Shown here in pieces: positions 9,186 to 17,984 of a stretch of 37,157 nt of DNA (the first letter of the stretch is position 1; each line of letters starts with the position of its first letter). Where the stretch lies: positions 1 through 37,157 of the forward strand of contig JAAYQI010000180.1 in assembly GCA_012519385.1 (NCBI GenBank), in the 5' to 3' direction. The DNA comes from Candidatus Epulonipiscium sp. GTDB taxonomy: Bacteria > Bacillota > Clostridia > Lachnospirales > Anaerotignaceae. A program made the translations under genes and the position numbers. The notes beneath the pieces are model-generated. The model was given only the letters and a program-made list of their open reading frames with translations, made no database searches and was not told the origin of the DNA.

Positions 9186-10466
9186 CTATAGTTGCAAAAG
9201 AGATTCATAAAAGGCAGGATAGGAGATATTGGCACACTGTGCATTTGTAATTATAGTTTCTCCATCTGCCATGATTCCCGCTACTGCCATTGCCATTGCA
9301 ATACGATGGTCATGATAGGTTTCTACAGTACATCCTGTGAGAGGGTTCCCGCCGTGAATCATCATTCCATCTTCTGTTTCTTCGATGGATGCACCAAATT
9401 TCTTTAACTCTGTAACAACAGTGTGGATACGGTTAGATTCCTTTACTTTCAATTCTGCTGCATCACGGATTACGGTAGTTCCCTTTGCAAAGCAAGCAGC
9501 AACAGCCAAAATGGGAATTTCATCAATGAGCCGTGGTATAAGAGAGCCTTCCACAACTGTACCTGATAGGCCAGAAGATCTTACTAGGATATCTCCTACG
9601 AGTTCACCACATACGGTTTGCTGGTTTTGAATGGTAATATCTGCCCCCATAGCCAAAAGAACATCAATAATACCAGAACGTGTAGGGTTGATACCTACAT
9701 TTTTTAATAGTATCTCTGCATTTTGACAGACACATCCTGCTACCATAAAGTATGCGGCTGAAGAAATATCTGCAGGAACATCAATGCGTTTTCCATAAAG
9801 CTGTGAAATAGGGCGGCAATGTATGGTAGTGCCATTGGTAGTAATATCCGCTCCCATATAGTTTAACATAATTTCTGTATGATTTCGTGTTGGCTCTGGC
9901 TCTATCACCACAGTTTCGCCTTCTGCATATAAGCCTGCCAGAAGCAAAGCACTTTTTACTTGAGCACTGGCAACAGGCAAGGTATATTCAATGGCTTTGA
10001 GTTTTTTGCCATGAATAGTGAAGGGGGCATGGAGATTATCTTCATCTGCACATTCAAAGGAAGCGCCCATTTGCCGTAAACAAACAGCAACACGATTCAT
10101 AGGGCGTTTTTGAATGGAAGCATCCCCTGTTAATTGACTGGTAAATGGCTGAGCAGCAAGCAAACCACTCATTAAGCGTAATGTTGTGCCGCTATTGCCT
10201 ACATCTAAAACTTCTGTAGGAGCAGAAAGGCCATGTAGCCCTTTTCCATGGACAAATACAGTCTCCCCTTGAAGCTCAATGGTAATACCCAGCTTGCGAA
10301 AGCAGGAAATGGTGGAAAGACAGTCCTCTCCTAATAAAAAGCCATGAACCTCTGTGATACCCTTTGCTATAGCTCCAAACATCACACTGCGGTGAGAGAT
10401 GGACTTATCTCCAGGAACGGTTACGCTACCGTGGAGAGAATTCTTTTGTTTGATTACAATATCCAA
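9186..10466 (-). CDS. aroA: 3-phosphoshikimate 1-carboxyvinyltransferase (EPSP synthase)
   Basis: Sixth step of the shikimate pathway: joins phosphoenolpyruvate to shikimate 3-phosphate. At 426 residues it has the standard length. Visible signatures are GDKSISHRS with Lys21, the LxxGNSGTTLRLMSG substrate loop, SAQVKSALLLAG, the acidic IDEIPILAVAA and the late KVKESNRI motif. The start is TTG at 10464-10466; no ATG is available in frame, and AAGGAC in the tail of the upstream tyrA gene serves as binding site. It follows tyrA by only five bases, so it is translationally close and in one operon. The DNSGTT-type segment places it nearer the class II (Gram-positive) enzymes, but this is only an impression. 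Confidence 0.97.
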   Translation of the reverse strand: MDIVIKQKNSLHGSVTVPGDKSISHRSVMFGAIAKGITEVHGFLLGEDCLSTISCFRKLGITIELQGETVFVHGKGLHGLSAPTEVLDVGNSGTTLRLMSGLLAAQPFTSQLTGDASIQKRPMNRVAVCLRQMGASFECADEDNLHAPFTIHGKKLKAIEYTLPVASAQVKSALLLAGLYAEGETVVIEPEPTRNHTEIMLNYMGADITTNGTTIHCRPISQLYGKRIDVPADISSAAYFMVAGCVCQNAEILLKNVGINPTRSGIIDVLLAMGADITIQNQQTVCGELVGDILVRSSGLSGTVVEGSLIPRLIDEIPILAVAACFAKGTTVIRDAAELKVKESNRIHTVVTELKKFGASIEETEDGMMIHGGNPLTGCTVETYHDHRIAMAMAVAGIMADGETIITNAQCANISYPAFYESLLQL

Positions 10467-10471
10467 TAAAA

Positions 10472-11572
10472 TCAGTCCTTTACAAAAACTTCATAGTTCA
10501 TTTGTCTTAAAAGCCGTATGCTTGTCTGGCGGTCGTCTTCGTTATCAAAGGCAAAGTAAAGCACACCTGTTTCCTGTTCTCTATTATTAATAATGCTCAT
10601 ATTTTTAATATTGATATTGTGACTGGAAAAAAGAACGGTAATAATAGCAATACTACCAGGTCTATCCAGTACATCAACAGTAATTTCGTACCGTTTTACA
10701 TAACTTGAAGGTGTTACATTTACAAAAGAGTCCCGATATTGACGTGCTGTATCAAAATAGGAAAATAATTCCTCTTTATTGAGGGAGGCAATATTTTCCT
10801 TCATTTTTTTAATATTATTTTCCAATGATTGCAATACTGTTAATATTTCCGATTGGTTTTCAATGCAGATGCTCTCCCACATTTCAGGACTTGAGGAAGC
10901 AATTCTTGTAATATCCTTAAATCCTCCTGCAGCCAGTTGGTGCATATAGTGCTCGGGGGTATCCAGCTCCTTTACGGTATTTACCAAAGCAGATGCAACA
11001 ATATGAGGAACGTGGCTAATGGATGCTACCACATAGTCATGCTGTTTTGGTGGCATAATAATCGGAATAGCACCGATATTACGGAGAAGTTGAGCAAAGT
11101 TTTCCGTTTGTGTCGATGTGGCATATTCCCCTGGAGTTAAAATATAGTATGCATTTTCAAACAAATGCTCTTTGGAAGCACTATAGCGAAATCGCTCTGA
11201 ACCCGTCATTGGATGCCCGCCGATATAGGTGATTGCATTTCCTAAAGAAGAAATTCTTTCATAAATGGCACTTTTTGTACTACCTACGTCAGTCAAAATA
11301 CAGTTGCTATCTATGTAAGGAAGCAATTTTTGTGCATATTCGAAAATTTTGTCCACGGGAGTACATATAAAAATAATATCACACTGGGAAAACAGTTCAT
11401 TAATTTCAGTGGTGTATCCATCAATGACTCCCTCAGCATATGCCGCTTGCAAAACGTCGTCTCTGCGGTTGCAGGCAACAATGGTGGATATGCCGCAACG
11501 AGCTTTTAATGCTTTTGCAATAGAACCGCCAATGAGCCCTAATCCAACAATACCTACCTTATGAAACATCAT
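10472..11572 (-). CDS. tyrA: prephenate dehydrogenase with C-terminal ACT domain
   Basis: Oxidatively decarboxylates prephenate to 4-hydroxyphenylpyruvate on the way to tyrosine, using NAD(P)+. Residues 6-17 form the Rossmann loop VGIVGLGLIGGS. The central domain carries GGHPMTGSE and the SHVPHIVASAL helix typical of the family. Residues about 295-366 form an ACT domain (TVDVLDRPGSIA), which normally binds an amino acid, so feedback control by tyrosine is likely. The 366-residue length fits the ACT-bearing Firmicute form. Its ATG overlaps the TGA of the upstream DAHP synthase by four bases (ATGA), a sign of coupled translation. Confidence 0.95.
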   Translation of the reverse strand: MMFHKVGIVGLGLIGGSIAKALKARCGISTIVACNRRDDVLQAAYAEGVIDGYTTEINELFSQCDIIFICTPVDKIFEYAQKLLPYIDSNCILTDVGSTKSAIYERISSLGNAITYIGGHPMTGSERFRYSASKEHLFENAYYILTPGEYATSTQTENFAQLLRNIGAIPIIMPPKQHDYVVASISHVPHIVASALVNTVKELDTPEHYMHQLAAGGFKDITRIASSSPEMWESICIENQSEILTVLQSLENNIKKMKENIASLNKEELFSYFDTARQYRDSFVNVTPSSYVKRYEITVDVLDRPGSIAIITVLFSSHNINIKNMSIINNREQETGVLYFAFDNEDDRQTSIRLLRQMNYEVFVKD

Positions 11573-12585
11573 TCAAATTTCCTTCCTGCAAGTTGTATAA
11601 AGGGTTTTAGCTCTTCACATAATGCTTTAAAATCAGCTGGATTTAAAGATTGTGCTCCATCGGACAAAGCACAAGCAGGGTTTGGATGAACCTCTATCAT
11701 TAATCCATCTGCACCCACAGCTGCTGCTGCTTTACTTAAAGGAGCAATATACTCACGAACACCAGAAGCATGGCTAGGGTCAATAATAATTGGCAAATGT
11801 GTTTTACTGCGTAAGACGGGAACAGCACTGATATCCAGCGTATTTCTTGTACTGGTTTCAAAGGTGCGGATTCCTCTTTCGCATAAAATCACTTTTTCAT
11901 TTCCTTCGCTCATGATATATTCCGCTGCATTTAACCATTCATCAATGGTAGCAGATAATCCACGCTTTAACAGCACAGGGAGGTTGGTTTTGCCTGCTGC
12001 TTTTAGAAGCTCAAAGTTTTGCATATTTCTTGCACCAATTTGTAATAAATCTACATATTGAACAGCTGTCTCTAATGCACGAAGGCTTGTTATTTCTGTA
12101 ATAACAGGCATACCAGTTTGCTCCCGTATTTCTGCCATATATGTTAAGCCATCTTCCTCCAATCCCTGAAAGGAGTAGGGGGAGGTACGAGGTTTATAAG
12201 CACCGCCTCTTAAAATCTGGGCACCTGCATTTTTTGCAGCCCAAGCAGATTCCAGCAGTTGCTCTTTGCTTTCAATGGCGCAGGGGCCAGCCATAATGGT
12301 AAAGTTTCCGCCGCCGATTTTAACACCACGTACATCAATGGTTGTAGGCTCAGGATGGAATTTTATATTTGCAATTTTATAAGATTCACTAATGGGAACC
12401 AAACGTTCCACACCTGGCATAAGCTGCGGATTTTTTTCTAAAAATTTGCTTTTATCTCCGACAACACCAATGATAGTGATGGATTCCCCTCTAGAGAGGT
12501 GGGCATTTAAACCCAATTCATAAAGGGTATTCACGATACCTTGGATATGTTCTTCAGTTGCGTTGGGTTGCATTACTACAATCAT
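11569..12585 (-). CDS. aroF: 3-deoxy-7-phosphoheptulonate (DAHP) synthase
   Basis: First step of the shikimate pathway: condenses phosphoenolpyruvate with erythrose 4-phosphate. At 338 residues it is the type I-beta form, with an N-terminal ferredoxin-like regulatory domain (1-70) followed by a TIM barrel. Visible motifs are MAGPCAIES, RGGAYKPRTSPYSFQG, LLQIGARNMQNFELL, LLKRG, ILCERGIRTFE, IIDPSHASG and DGLMIEVHPNP, which supply the metal and substrate ligands. AGGAGG lies well placed before the ATG. It heads the aro operon. The ferredoxin-like domain in this subtype usually gives feedback control by tyrosine or phenylalanine; that is family knowledge, not seen here. Confidence 0.97.
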   Translation of the reverse strand: MIVVMQPNATEEHIQGIVNTLYELGLNAHLSRGESITIIGVVGDKSKFLEKNPQLMPGVERLVPISESYKIANIKFHPEPTTIDVRGVKIGGGNFTIMAGPCAIESKEQLLESAWAAKNAGAQILRGGAYKPRTSPYSFQGLEEDGLTYMAEIREQTGMPVITEITSLRALETAVQYVDLLQIGARNMQNFELLKAAGKTNLPVLLKRGLSATIDEWLNAAEYIMSEGNEKVILCERGIRTFETSTRNTLDISAVPVLRSKTHLPIIIDPSHASGVREYIAPLSKAAAAVGADGLMIEVHPNPACALSDGAQSLNPADFKALCEELKPFIQLAGRKFE

Positions 12586-12622
12586 TTTTCATTGCCCTCC
12601 TTAAGATTTTGATTTGATACCT

Positions 12623-12652
12623 ATTGTACTCCAGGCAATGCAGAAGTGTCAA
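12623..12652 (-). promoter_or_regulatory. sigma-A promoter of the aro operon
   Basis: On the minus strand TTGACA (12652-12647) and TACAAT (12628-12623) are separated by 18 bases. The leader to the aroF start is only about 30 bases, too short for a T-box or a leader-peptide attenuator. It begins just after the stop codon of the upstream LytTR gene. Confidence 0.8.
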
Positions 12653-12660
12653 TGATTGTA

Positions 12661-13392
12661 TTAAAGTCGCATTCTCATCTCCAAGTATTCCAACACATCC
12701 TTTTTATAGGTACGGCTAATTAAGGCATTGTTTGGATAACCCTGAAAGCTAATAGTCCACGGGTCTCTTGTTTTATCAATTTTTGAAATGTTATCTATAT
12801 TCACCAAATAAGAACGGTGTGTTTGTTTTAAAAAGTCTAAAGGAGCAGTTTGTTTTAATTTATATAAAGGCATAGAAATCGTTATTTTATCCTCTGCAGT
12901 ATGAATAATGCATTTATGCTGCACAGCTTCCACAAAAAATATTTTATGTAGTGGAATATTGCGATAAGAATGTACCATATCTAAGCCAACTCTGAACTGC
13001 TGCCCCAATTTTTGATAAAGAGAAAAGTACATATTCAAATATTCGGTAAAAGCGTTACAAGTATCTTTATCAAAAGGAAGCAAAATATAATTACAAAATT
13101 TAAAATGTGTAAATGCTGGAATCAAGTATTCCAAATTAGAAGAAAGCAATATAGTAGGAGTAGTTCTGTATTTTTTTATTTTTTGTAATTCATGTACAAA
13201 TTGCAAAGAGTCACATGATTTTTTATCAAGTGAAACAATAAAGAAATGAATGTTGCAATTTGTGAATATCTCCATCGCAGAGGAAAGGGTTTTTGCAGTA
13301 TAAAATGGAATGTCGACAGGAAATCCCTTAATAATTTCTTCTATTACAGACAGGGTTTGATCATCACAAAATGCTGCTAATACGGTAAAAAT
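12661..13392 (-). CDS. LytTR-type response regulator, probable AUU start
   Basis: A DNA-binding response regulator of about 244 residues. The N-terminal half is receiver-like, with an acidic CDD pair early on and a possible phospho-acceptor Asp in FIVSLD. The conserved lysine seems missing (LLPFDK where K-P is usual), so it may not be a normal phosphorelay receiver. The C-terminal about 100 residues are a LytTR DNA-binding domain (IFFVEAVQHKCIIHT, LDFLKQTHRSYLVN). In-frame ATG codons at 13519-13521 and 13447-13449 lie before or inside the predicted -10 box, so they cannot start translation. AGAGGAG at 13401-13407 points to ATT at 13390-13392 (or 13395). No sensor kinase gene is adjacent. It lies upstream of aroF and divergent from spoIIIA; its targets are unknown. 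Confidence 0.75.
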   Translation of the reverse strand: MFTVLAAFCDDQTLSVIEEIIKGFPVDIPFYTAKTLSSAMEIFTNCNIHFFIVSLDKKSCDSLQFVHELQKIKKYRTTPTILLSSNLEYLIPAFTHFKFCNYILLPFDKDTCNAFTEYLNMYFSLYQKLGQQFRVGLDMVHSYRNIPLHKIFFVEAVQHKCIIHTAEDKITISMPLYKLKQTAPLDFLKQTHRSYLVNIDNISKIDKTRDPWTISFQGYPNNALISRTYKKDVLEYLEMRMRL

Positions 13393-13447
13393 AATATCAT
13401 CTCCTCTTTGATATATTATTAACGGATATTTTATGTATTCCTGGAAC

Positions 13448-13476
13448 ATTATATCACATAATGTAAAATGTTGTAT
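13448..13476 (-). promoter_or_regulatory. promoter of the LytTR gene
   Basis: A perfect TATAAT on the minus strand (13453-13448) has a weak -35 (ATACAA) 17 bases upstream. The -10 box contains part of an in-frame ATG, which argues against that ATG as translation start. Confidence 0.55.
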
Positions 13477-13497
13477 AGTGAATTCACAAAAGAATAG

Positions 13498-13526
13498 GTA
13501 TATTTTTAAGTAACAGTTCATAACTT
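13498..13526 (+). promoter_or_regulatory. sigma-E-like promoter of the spoIIIA operon
   Basis: GTATATT (13498-13504), 14 bases, then CATAACTT (13519-13526). This fits the mother-cell sigma-E consensus (kmATATT, 13-15 bases, CATACAmT), and sigma-E is the known driver of spoIIIA. It lies about 22 bases before the start codon and overlaps the upstream region of the divergent LytTR gene. Confidence 0.7.
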
Positions 13527-13547
13527 TAAAAAAAGGAGGACAACACT

Positions 13548-14522
13548 GTGGATGAAAAGAAAAAAATTCTACAATCTATCGGGGGACGTTTGCAAAATGT
13601 TCTACAAAATATGGATGAAGCCTATTTTCTTCATATAGAGGAGATTCGCATTCGAGCAGGACAGCCTTTTATGATTCGCATGAAAGGAAAAGAATATGTT
13701 GTCTCCGCCAAAGGAGAATTAATGGATAGCACACAGAGAGGATTTATTCCGACTCTTTCGGATATCCAAAAGATATTGGAAGTACTAAGCAGATATTCTT
13801 TTTATGCCTTTGAAGAAGAGGTAAAAGAAGGTTTTTTGACCATTGAAGGAGGGCACCGTATTGGCCTGGCTGGAAAAATTGTATTGGAGAATGGAAAAAT
13901 AAAAACAATGAAAAATATCCATGCTTTAAATATCCGCTTATCCCATGAGATAAAGGGGTGCGCGGATGGCGTTTTAAACTATATCGTGCGTCACGGAAGA
14001 GTGCATCACACGATGATTATTTCGCCTCCTGGGTGTGGTAAAACAACATTACTGCGAGACATTGTAAGACAAATTAGCAATGGAAAACCTGGTGTTTGCT
14101 CTGGATATACCGTAGGAGTTGTGGACGAGAGAGGAGAAATTGCAGGATGTTATCAAGGAATTGTGCAAAACGATGTAGGCATGAGAACCGATGTTTTAGA
14201 CTGTTGCCCTAAAGCACAGGGAATGTTAATGCTTCTGCGTAGCATGGCTCCTCAAGTGATTGCAGTGGATGAAATAGGAAAAAAAGAAGATTTTGAAGCA
14301 ATAGAGAGCATTTTAAATGCTGGTATTCAATTAATATGTACTGTTCATGGTAACTCTTTGGAGGATATCAAAAAAAGACCTATCCTCAATGCATTATTGG
14401 AGGAAGGGGTGTTTGGAACAATCATCGTTTTATCGGGTAAGCGTTCTATTGGAGAAATAACAGAAGTTTATGATGAAAACTTAAATAGTATCTTTACAAA
14501 AAAGAAGGGGATTATGTGCTGA
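13548..14522 (+). CDS. spoIIIAA: stage III sporulation protein AA (secretion-type ATPase)
   Basis: ATPase of the SpoIIIA-SpoIIQ channel that links mother cell and forespore. At 324 residues it has the usual length. Walker A is PPGCGKTTLLRD around residues 160-171 (Lys165), then VVDERGEIAG, an aspartate-rich region and Walker B VIAVDEIG. It resembles the type II/IV secretion ATPases. The GTG start at 13548 is chosen because AAAGGAGG lies eight bases upstream and the nearby ATG is out of frame. It is the first gene of a complete eight-gene operon and overlaps the next gene by seven bases. Confidence 0.97.
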   Translation: MDEKKKILQSIGGRLQNVLQNMDEAYFLHIEEIRIRAGQPFMIRMKGKEYVVSAKGELMDSTQRGFIPTLSDIQKILEVLSRYSFYAFEEEVKEGFLTIEGGHRIGLAGKIVLENGKIKTMKNIHALNIRLSHEIKGCADGVLNYIVRHGRVHHTMIISPPGCGKTTLLRDIVRQISNGKPGVCSGYTVGVVDERGEIAGCYQGIVQNDVGMRTDVLDCCPKAQGMLMLLRSMAPQVIAVDEIGKKEDFEAIESILNAGIQLICTVHGNSLEDIKKRPILNALLEEGVFGTIIVLSGKRSIGEITEVYDENLNSIFTKKKGIMC

Positions 14523-15037
14523 TAAAATGGATAGGAATTGTCTGTATTTTATTTTCTTCTATTATGACAGGAGCATATTTATCAAAACGATTTTATTTCA
14601 GAGCAGAGGATTTAGCCCAGATGCGGCGAGCCATGCTGATATTAAAAAATCAAATCCTTTTTTATTCCATGCCCTTGCCTGATGGTATGAGAGAAATATC
14701 CGAAAAGGTAGGCGGAGCCATAGGAGCTATTTTTGCTACTGCCGCAGGCCAGATGGAAGAAAGACAGGGGAAAGATGCCCAAAGCATCTGGCAGATTGCC
14801 TTGGAGAAAGAAAAGGGAAAAACATATTTTACATCAGAAGATATGGAGGAACTACATAACTTTGGGAGAACACTGGGGTATTTGGATAAAGGACAGCAAC
14901 AGTCCTCGATTGATTTACTCATCGAATATCTAACCGACAAAGAAGAAGCACTGAGAAAAGCAGGACAAAATAATACAAAACTATATGGAAGCATGAGTAT
15001 TCTCGTTGCTATGCTTACCATTGTAGTGCTGCTATAA
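14516..15037 (+). CDS. spoIIIAB: stage III sporulation protein AB
   Basis: A 173-residue membrane protein with an N-terminal membrane helix (about 3-20, ending near the AYLSKRF turn) and a C-terminal one (about 155-173). The soluble middle, mostly helical, resembles the GspF-like domain of type II secretion systems, which suggests a platform for the SpoIIIAA ATPase. The GTG start at 14516 lies inside the end of spoIIIAA, preceded by AAGGGG, giving coupled translation. The length matches the family. Confidence 0.92.
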   Translation: MLIKWIGIVCILFSSIMTGAYLSKRFYFRAEDLAQMRRAMLILKNQILFYSMPLPDGMREISEKVGGAIGAIFATAAGQMEERQGKDAQSIWQIALEKEKGKTYFTSEDMEELHNFGRTLGYLDKGQQQSSIDLLIEYLTDKEEALRKAGQNNTKLYGSMSILVAMLTIVVLL

Positions 15038-15050
15038 AAGGAGGATAAGT

Positions 15051-15245
15051 ATGGAAATTAATATTGTTTTTCAAATTGCAGCTGTTGGAATTTTGGTTGC
15101 AGTGCTAAACCAAGTTCTCATTCGTGCAGGTAGAGAAGAACAGGCAATGATGACAACTTTGGCAGGGCTTGTTGTGGTACTATTTTGGGTTATTCAATAT
15201 ATTAGTACCTTGTTTCAAACAGTGCAAACCCTATTCCAGTTATAG
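15051..15245 (+). CDS. spoIIIAC: stage III sporulation protein AC
   Basis: A 64-residue membrane protein with two hydrophobic helices (about 5-24 and 32-52) joined by the conserved turn NQVLIRAGREEQA. The length and this loop are typical of SpoIIIAC, a small membrane part of the mother cell-forespore channel. A strong AAAGGAGG precedes the ATG. Confidence 0.95.
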   Translation: MEINIVFQIAAVGILVAVLNQVLIRAGREEQAMMTTLAGLVVVLFWVIQYISTLFQTVQTLFQL

Positions 15246-15262
15246 CCTTGGGAGGTGGATAT

Positions 15263-15646
15263 ATGGAAATGGGACAAATTGTGGCGGTGGGGCTCATTGG
15301 TACTATTTTATCGGTAATGCTGAAAAAACAAAATCCTGAACTAAGCCTTTTAACTGCTTTAGCCACAGGATTAATTCTGTTCTTTTTCATCTGTACACAA
15401 ATAGGATTTTTAATTGGGCTTCTTCGGGAAACAGCAGAAAAAGCAGGTATCAGCAGTGGATTTTTTATCATCGTGCTAAAAATAACAGGAATAGCATATC
15501 TATCTCAATTTGGGATGCAGATTTGTGCCGATGCGGGCGAAGGTGCTATTGCAGCAAAAATTGAGCTTGCCGGAAAAATACTCATTATGACCGTATCTGC
15601 GCCTATTTTACTAGCAGTACTGGATGTAGTGATGGGGCTCACTTAA
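15263..15646 (+). CDS. spoIIIAD: stage III sporulation protein AD
   Basis: A 127-residue integral membrane protein with about four helices. The motifs LKKQNPELSLL and LKITGIAYLSQFGMQICADAGE are typical of the family. The first helix pair resembles SpoIIIAC, as known for AC and AD. ATG 15263 is selected by GGGAGGTGG upstream; an in-frame TTG 15 bases earlier is less likely. It is part of the membrane platform of the channel. Confidence 0.95.
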   Translation: MEMGQIVAVGLIGTILSVMLKKQNPELSLLTALATGLILFFFICTQIGFLIGLLRETAEKAGISSGFFIIVLKITGIAYLSQFGMQICADAGEGAIAAKIELAGKILIMTVSAPILLAVLDVVMGLT

Positions 15647-15671
15647 CGGAGGAAGGGGAAGGGAACGAAGG

Positions 15672-16799
15672 ATGAGAGGAATACGGTTTATGCTGTGCTT
15701 TATGCTGCTGCTGTTGGGCATGGTGCAATATGTAAAAGCGGAAGAATTATCCGGCGTTATAGAAAACAAATTAGAGCGTCTTGATTTGGGCGTGGTGGAT
15801 AATGAAGCAGGCACCATTGAGGACATGGAGGAAGTTACATTTCAAGGTTTGGTGAAGAAAATTATAACTGGTGAGTTTAGCTTTCGTCCTTCTAAAATTT
15901 TTTCCTTTGTGATGGAGCATTGCTTCGGAGAAGTAAAAAATCAAATGTCTACTGTGAGAAAGTTGATACTGATTATGATTCTCAGCGGAATATTAAAGAA
16001 TTTGAATGCATCTTTTTCTGGAAAATCTGTGGGAGAATTGGGATTTTACATATGCTATTTGGTTTTGATTGTTTTAGTGATGACAGAATTTTATCGCCAG
16101 ACTGCGATGGTTGGGATGGTAGTAAAAAAAATGACCATATCCTTCCAAGCAATGCTTCCCATTTTTTTTGCACTGGCGGCATCCTCAGGGGGATATACGC
16201 AGACGGCCGTCATAGGCCCTACCATTGCAGGAGGCGCGGGGATATTATCTGTTGTTTTGACTACAGTGGTATTACCAATCATTACTCTTGCGGCATCTTT
16301 AGAGATGATAAACCATATTACAGAAAAACCTATGCTAGGCAGGTTTAATGACTTATTAAAAGGCGGAATTGCCTTGGGTATGAAGGCTGCAGCGTTCTTA
16401 TTTATGACATTATTATCCCTGCAAAAGCTAGGAGCATCTTCTATTAACCATATGCTAGGGAAAACTACCAAAGCAGTGGTAAGTGCTATTCCTGTGGTTG
16501 GCGATGTTATGGGAGGAGCAGTAGAATCTGCCGCTGCCTTGACAGGAATGCTAAAAAACGGAACCTTAGCTGCGGCGGCCATATTTCTGATTTGTATGTG
16601 TGCTGTACCGCTGATTCGACTAGGGGTTATGGTGGGGATTTATAAAGTAACGGCGGCGATTGCAGAGCCTGTTTGTGAGCCGAGGCTTGTAAAATGCATT
16701 GGCGGTGTGGGAGATTTTTTGGTTTTGCTTTTCGGTATATTATTTTTAATGGAAGTGATGTTTTTATTTTCTGCAATATTATTATTAGCAGTGTTTTGA
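15672..16799 (+). CDS. spoIIIAE: stage III sporulation protein AE
   Basis: The largest membrane protein of the SpoIIIA complex, 375 residues here. It has a signal-like N-terminus (1-24), a soluble part of about 80 residues, then about seven or eight membrane helices. Recognised stretches include the ASSGGYTQTAVIGPT region, LLSLQKLGAS and the VVGDVMGGAVESAA loop, which are well conserved in SpoIIIAE. A purine-rich binding site precedes the ATG at 15672. Confidence 0.95.
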   Translation: MRGIRFMLCFMLLLLGMVQYVKAEELSGVIENKLERLDLGVVDNEAGTIEDMEEVTFQGLVKKIITGEFSFRPSKIFSFVMEHCFGEVKNQMSTVRKLILIMILSGILKNLNASFSGKSVGELGFYICYLVLIVLVMTEFYRQTAMVGMVVKKMTISFQAMLPIFFALAASSGGYTQTAVIGPTIAGGAGILSVVLTTVVLPIITLAASLEMINHITEKPMLGRFNDLLKGGIALGMKAAAFLFMTLLSLQKLGASSINHMLGKTTKAVVSAIPVVGDVMGGAVESAAALTGMLKNGTLAAAAIFLICMCAVPLIRLGVMVGIYKVTAAIAEPVCEPRLVKCIGGVGDFLVLLFGILFLMEVMFLFSAILLLAVF

Positions 16800-16815
16800 A
16801 AGGAAGGAAACAGGA

Positions 16816-17331
16816 ATGACAGAGGCTTTTTCGGCATATATAAAAACTATAGCGGCAGTCACGTTATTTATGGCATTTGCTGAAATGCTGATGCCGGATA
16901 ATAGTTTTAAAAAATATATTCATCTTGTAACAGGAATTTTGCTTTTGACAGTAATGGCAAAGCCCATGCTTTCCCTCGTCCATTTTGATGTGGAAGAAAT
17001 AGAAAGCAAGATAGTTGAAAAAATGAATCTTTTACAAAGCAATATCACATTAGAAAGCGAAGAATATTATGAAGAACTACAAGAGGAGACCGTACAAGAC
17101 CTCTACACCCAGGAGGTAAATAGAAAAATTACACAAGATATCCAAACAAAATTTGGAGAAGACTTGCAAGTTCAAACAGAAGTAGAAAAAGACAGCAACA
17201 GTATACATTACGGTAATGTTGTGGCGGTCACAATTTTTGGAAACTGCCCGAACGGAGAGGAGTTGAAAAAGTACATGGCAGATAGTTATCATATTGCCCC
17301 GGAATCTATTTCGGTTTATGTGGATTCGTAA
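16816..17331 (+). CDS. spoIIIAF: stage III sporulation protein AF
   Basis: A 171-residue protein with two membrane helices at the N-terminus (about 8-24 and 34-52, including the conserved VTGILLLTVMAKP) followed by a soluble domain facing the space between the two membranes. This domain is related to ring-building motifs of secretion systems. AAAGGAAGG precedes the ATG. Position and length fit the operon order. Confidence 0.92.
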   Translation: MTEAFSAYIKTIAAVTLFMAFAEMLMPDNSFKKYIHLVTGILLLTVMAKPMLSLVHFDVEEIESKIVEKMNLLQSNITLESEEYYEELQEETVQDLYTQEVNRKITQDIQTKFGEDLQVQTEVEKDSNSIHYGNVVAVTIFGNCPNGEELKKYMADSYHIAPESISVYVDS

Positions 17332-17385
17332 TACACAAAATAAAGAAAAAGTCCAACAAGACACAAAAGAGAGGTTGTGTGTGAA

Positions 17386-17970
17386 ATGGAGAAAAAAAAC
17401 TTTTTAAAGGAATTATTTCAGCCTGAAAATAAAAAAACTAGAATGAATTTATTAACTATATTTGCAGTGGGAGTGTTGTTGTTACTGGCAGGGGATACGT
17501 TTTTTCAAAAAAAGGAAACGGAAAATAAAGCTCCTATCCAAGAGCAAAAGGAAGACACCATACAACTGCAAAATGGGAAAGAAGAAAATCTAGAAAAAAG
17601 GCTGCAAAAAATTTTATTGCAAGTGGATGGTGCAGGGCAGGTGCAGGTAATGATTACATTTCGCTCTGGCGCAGAATCAATAGTAGCACAAGAAGAAAAA
17701 GTGGAGGATAGCCATACCGAGGAAAAAATGTCTCAAGGTACCATAAAAACATCGGAAAATACCAAACAGGAAAATACAGTGGTTATGCTTGAAGATGGTA
17801 AGGGAAACAAAACACCTTTTGTAGTAAAAGAAACGGTTCCTCAAGTAGAAGGTGTTGTGATTGTTGCCCAAGGCGGTGAAGATGCAAGGGTACGCAATGC
17901 ACTTACTTTGGCAGCACAGGCATTGTTGGATGTACCTGCGCATAAAATTGCAATATTAAAAATGAAATAG
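17386..17970 (+). CDS. spoIIIAG: stage III sporulation protein AG
   Basis: Ring-forming channel protein of about 194 residues. One membrane helix (about 20-38) is followed by a charged linker and the conserved domain LEKRLQKILLQVDGAGQVQVMI, in which an 'inserted' low-complexity stretch rich in E, K and T lies near EEKVEDSHTEEKMSQG. The C-terminus PQVEGVVIVAQGGEDARVR is the family signature. ATG 17386 is taken as start; GTG 17377 is possible. Confidence 0.93.
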   Translation: MEKKNFLKELFQPENKKTRMNLLTIFAVGVLLLLAGDTFFQKKETENKAPIQEQKEDTIQLQNGKEENLEKRLQKILLQVDGAGQVQVMITFRSGAESIVAQEEKVEDSHTEEKMSQGTIKTSENTKQENTVVMLEDGKGNKTPFVVKETVPQVEGVVIVAQGGEDARVRNALTLAAQALLDVPAHKIAILKMK

Positions 17971-17984
17971 GGGAGGAAAATAGT

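Noticed and set aside
12586-12660. T-box or leader-peptide attenuator before the aro operon
   Set aside because: The distance from the predicted transcript start to aroF is only about 30 bases and has no terminator hairpin.
16091-16582. 163-codon minus-strand ORF inside spoIIIAE
   Set aside because: Antisense shadow of a hydrophobic coding region; its own composition is that of a reversed membrane gene.
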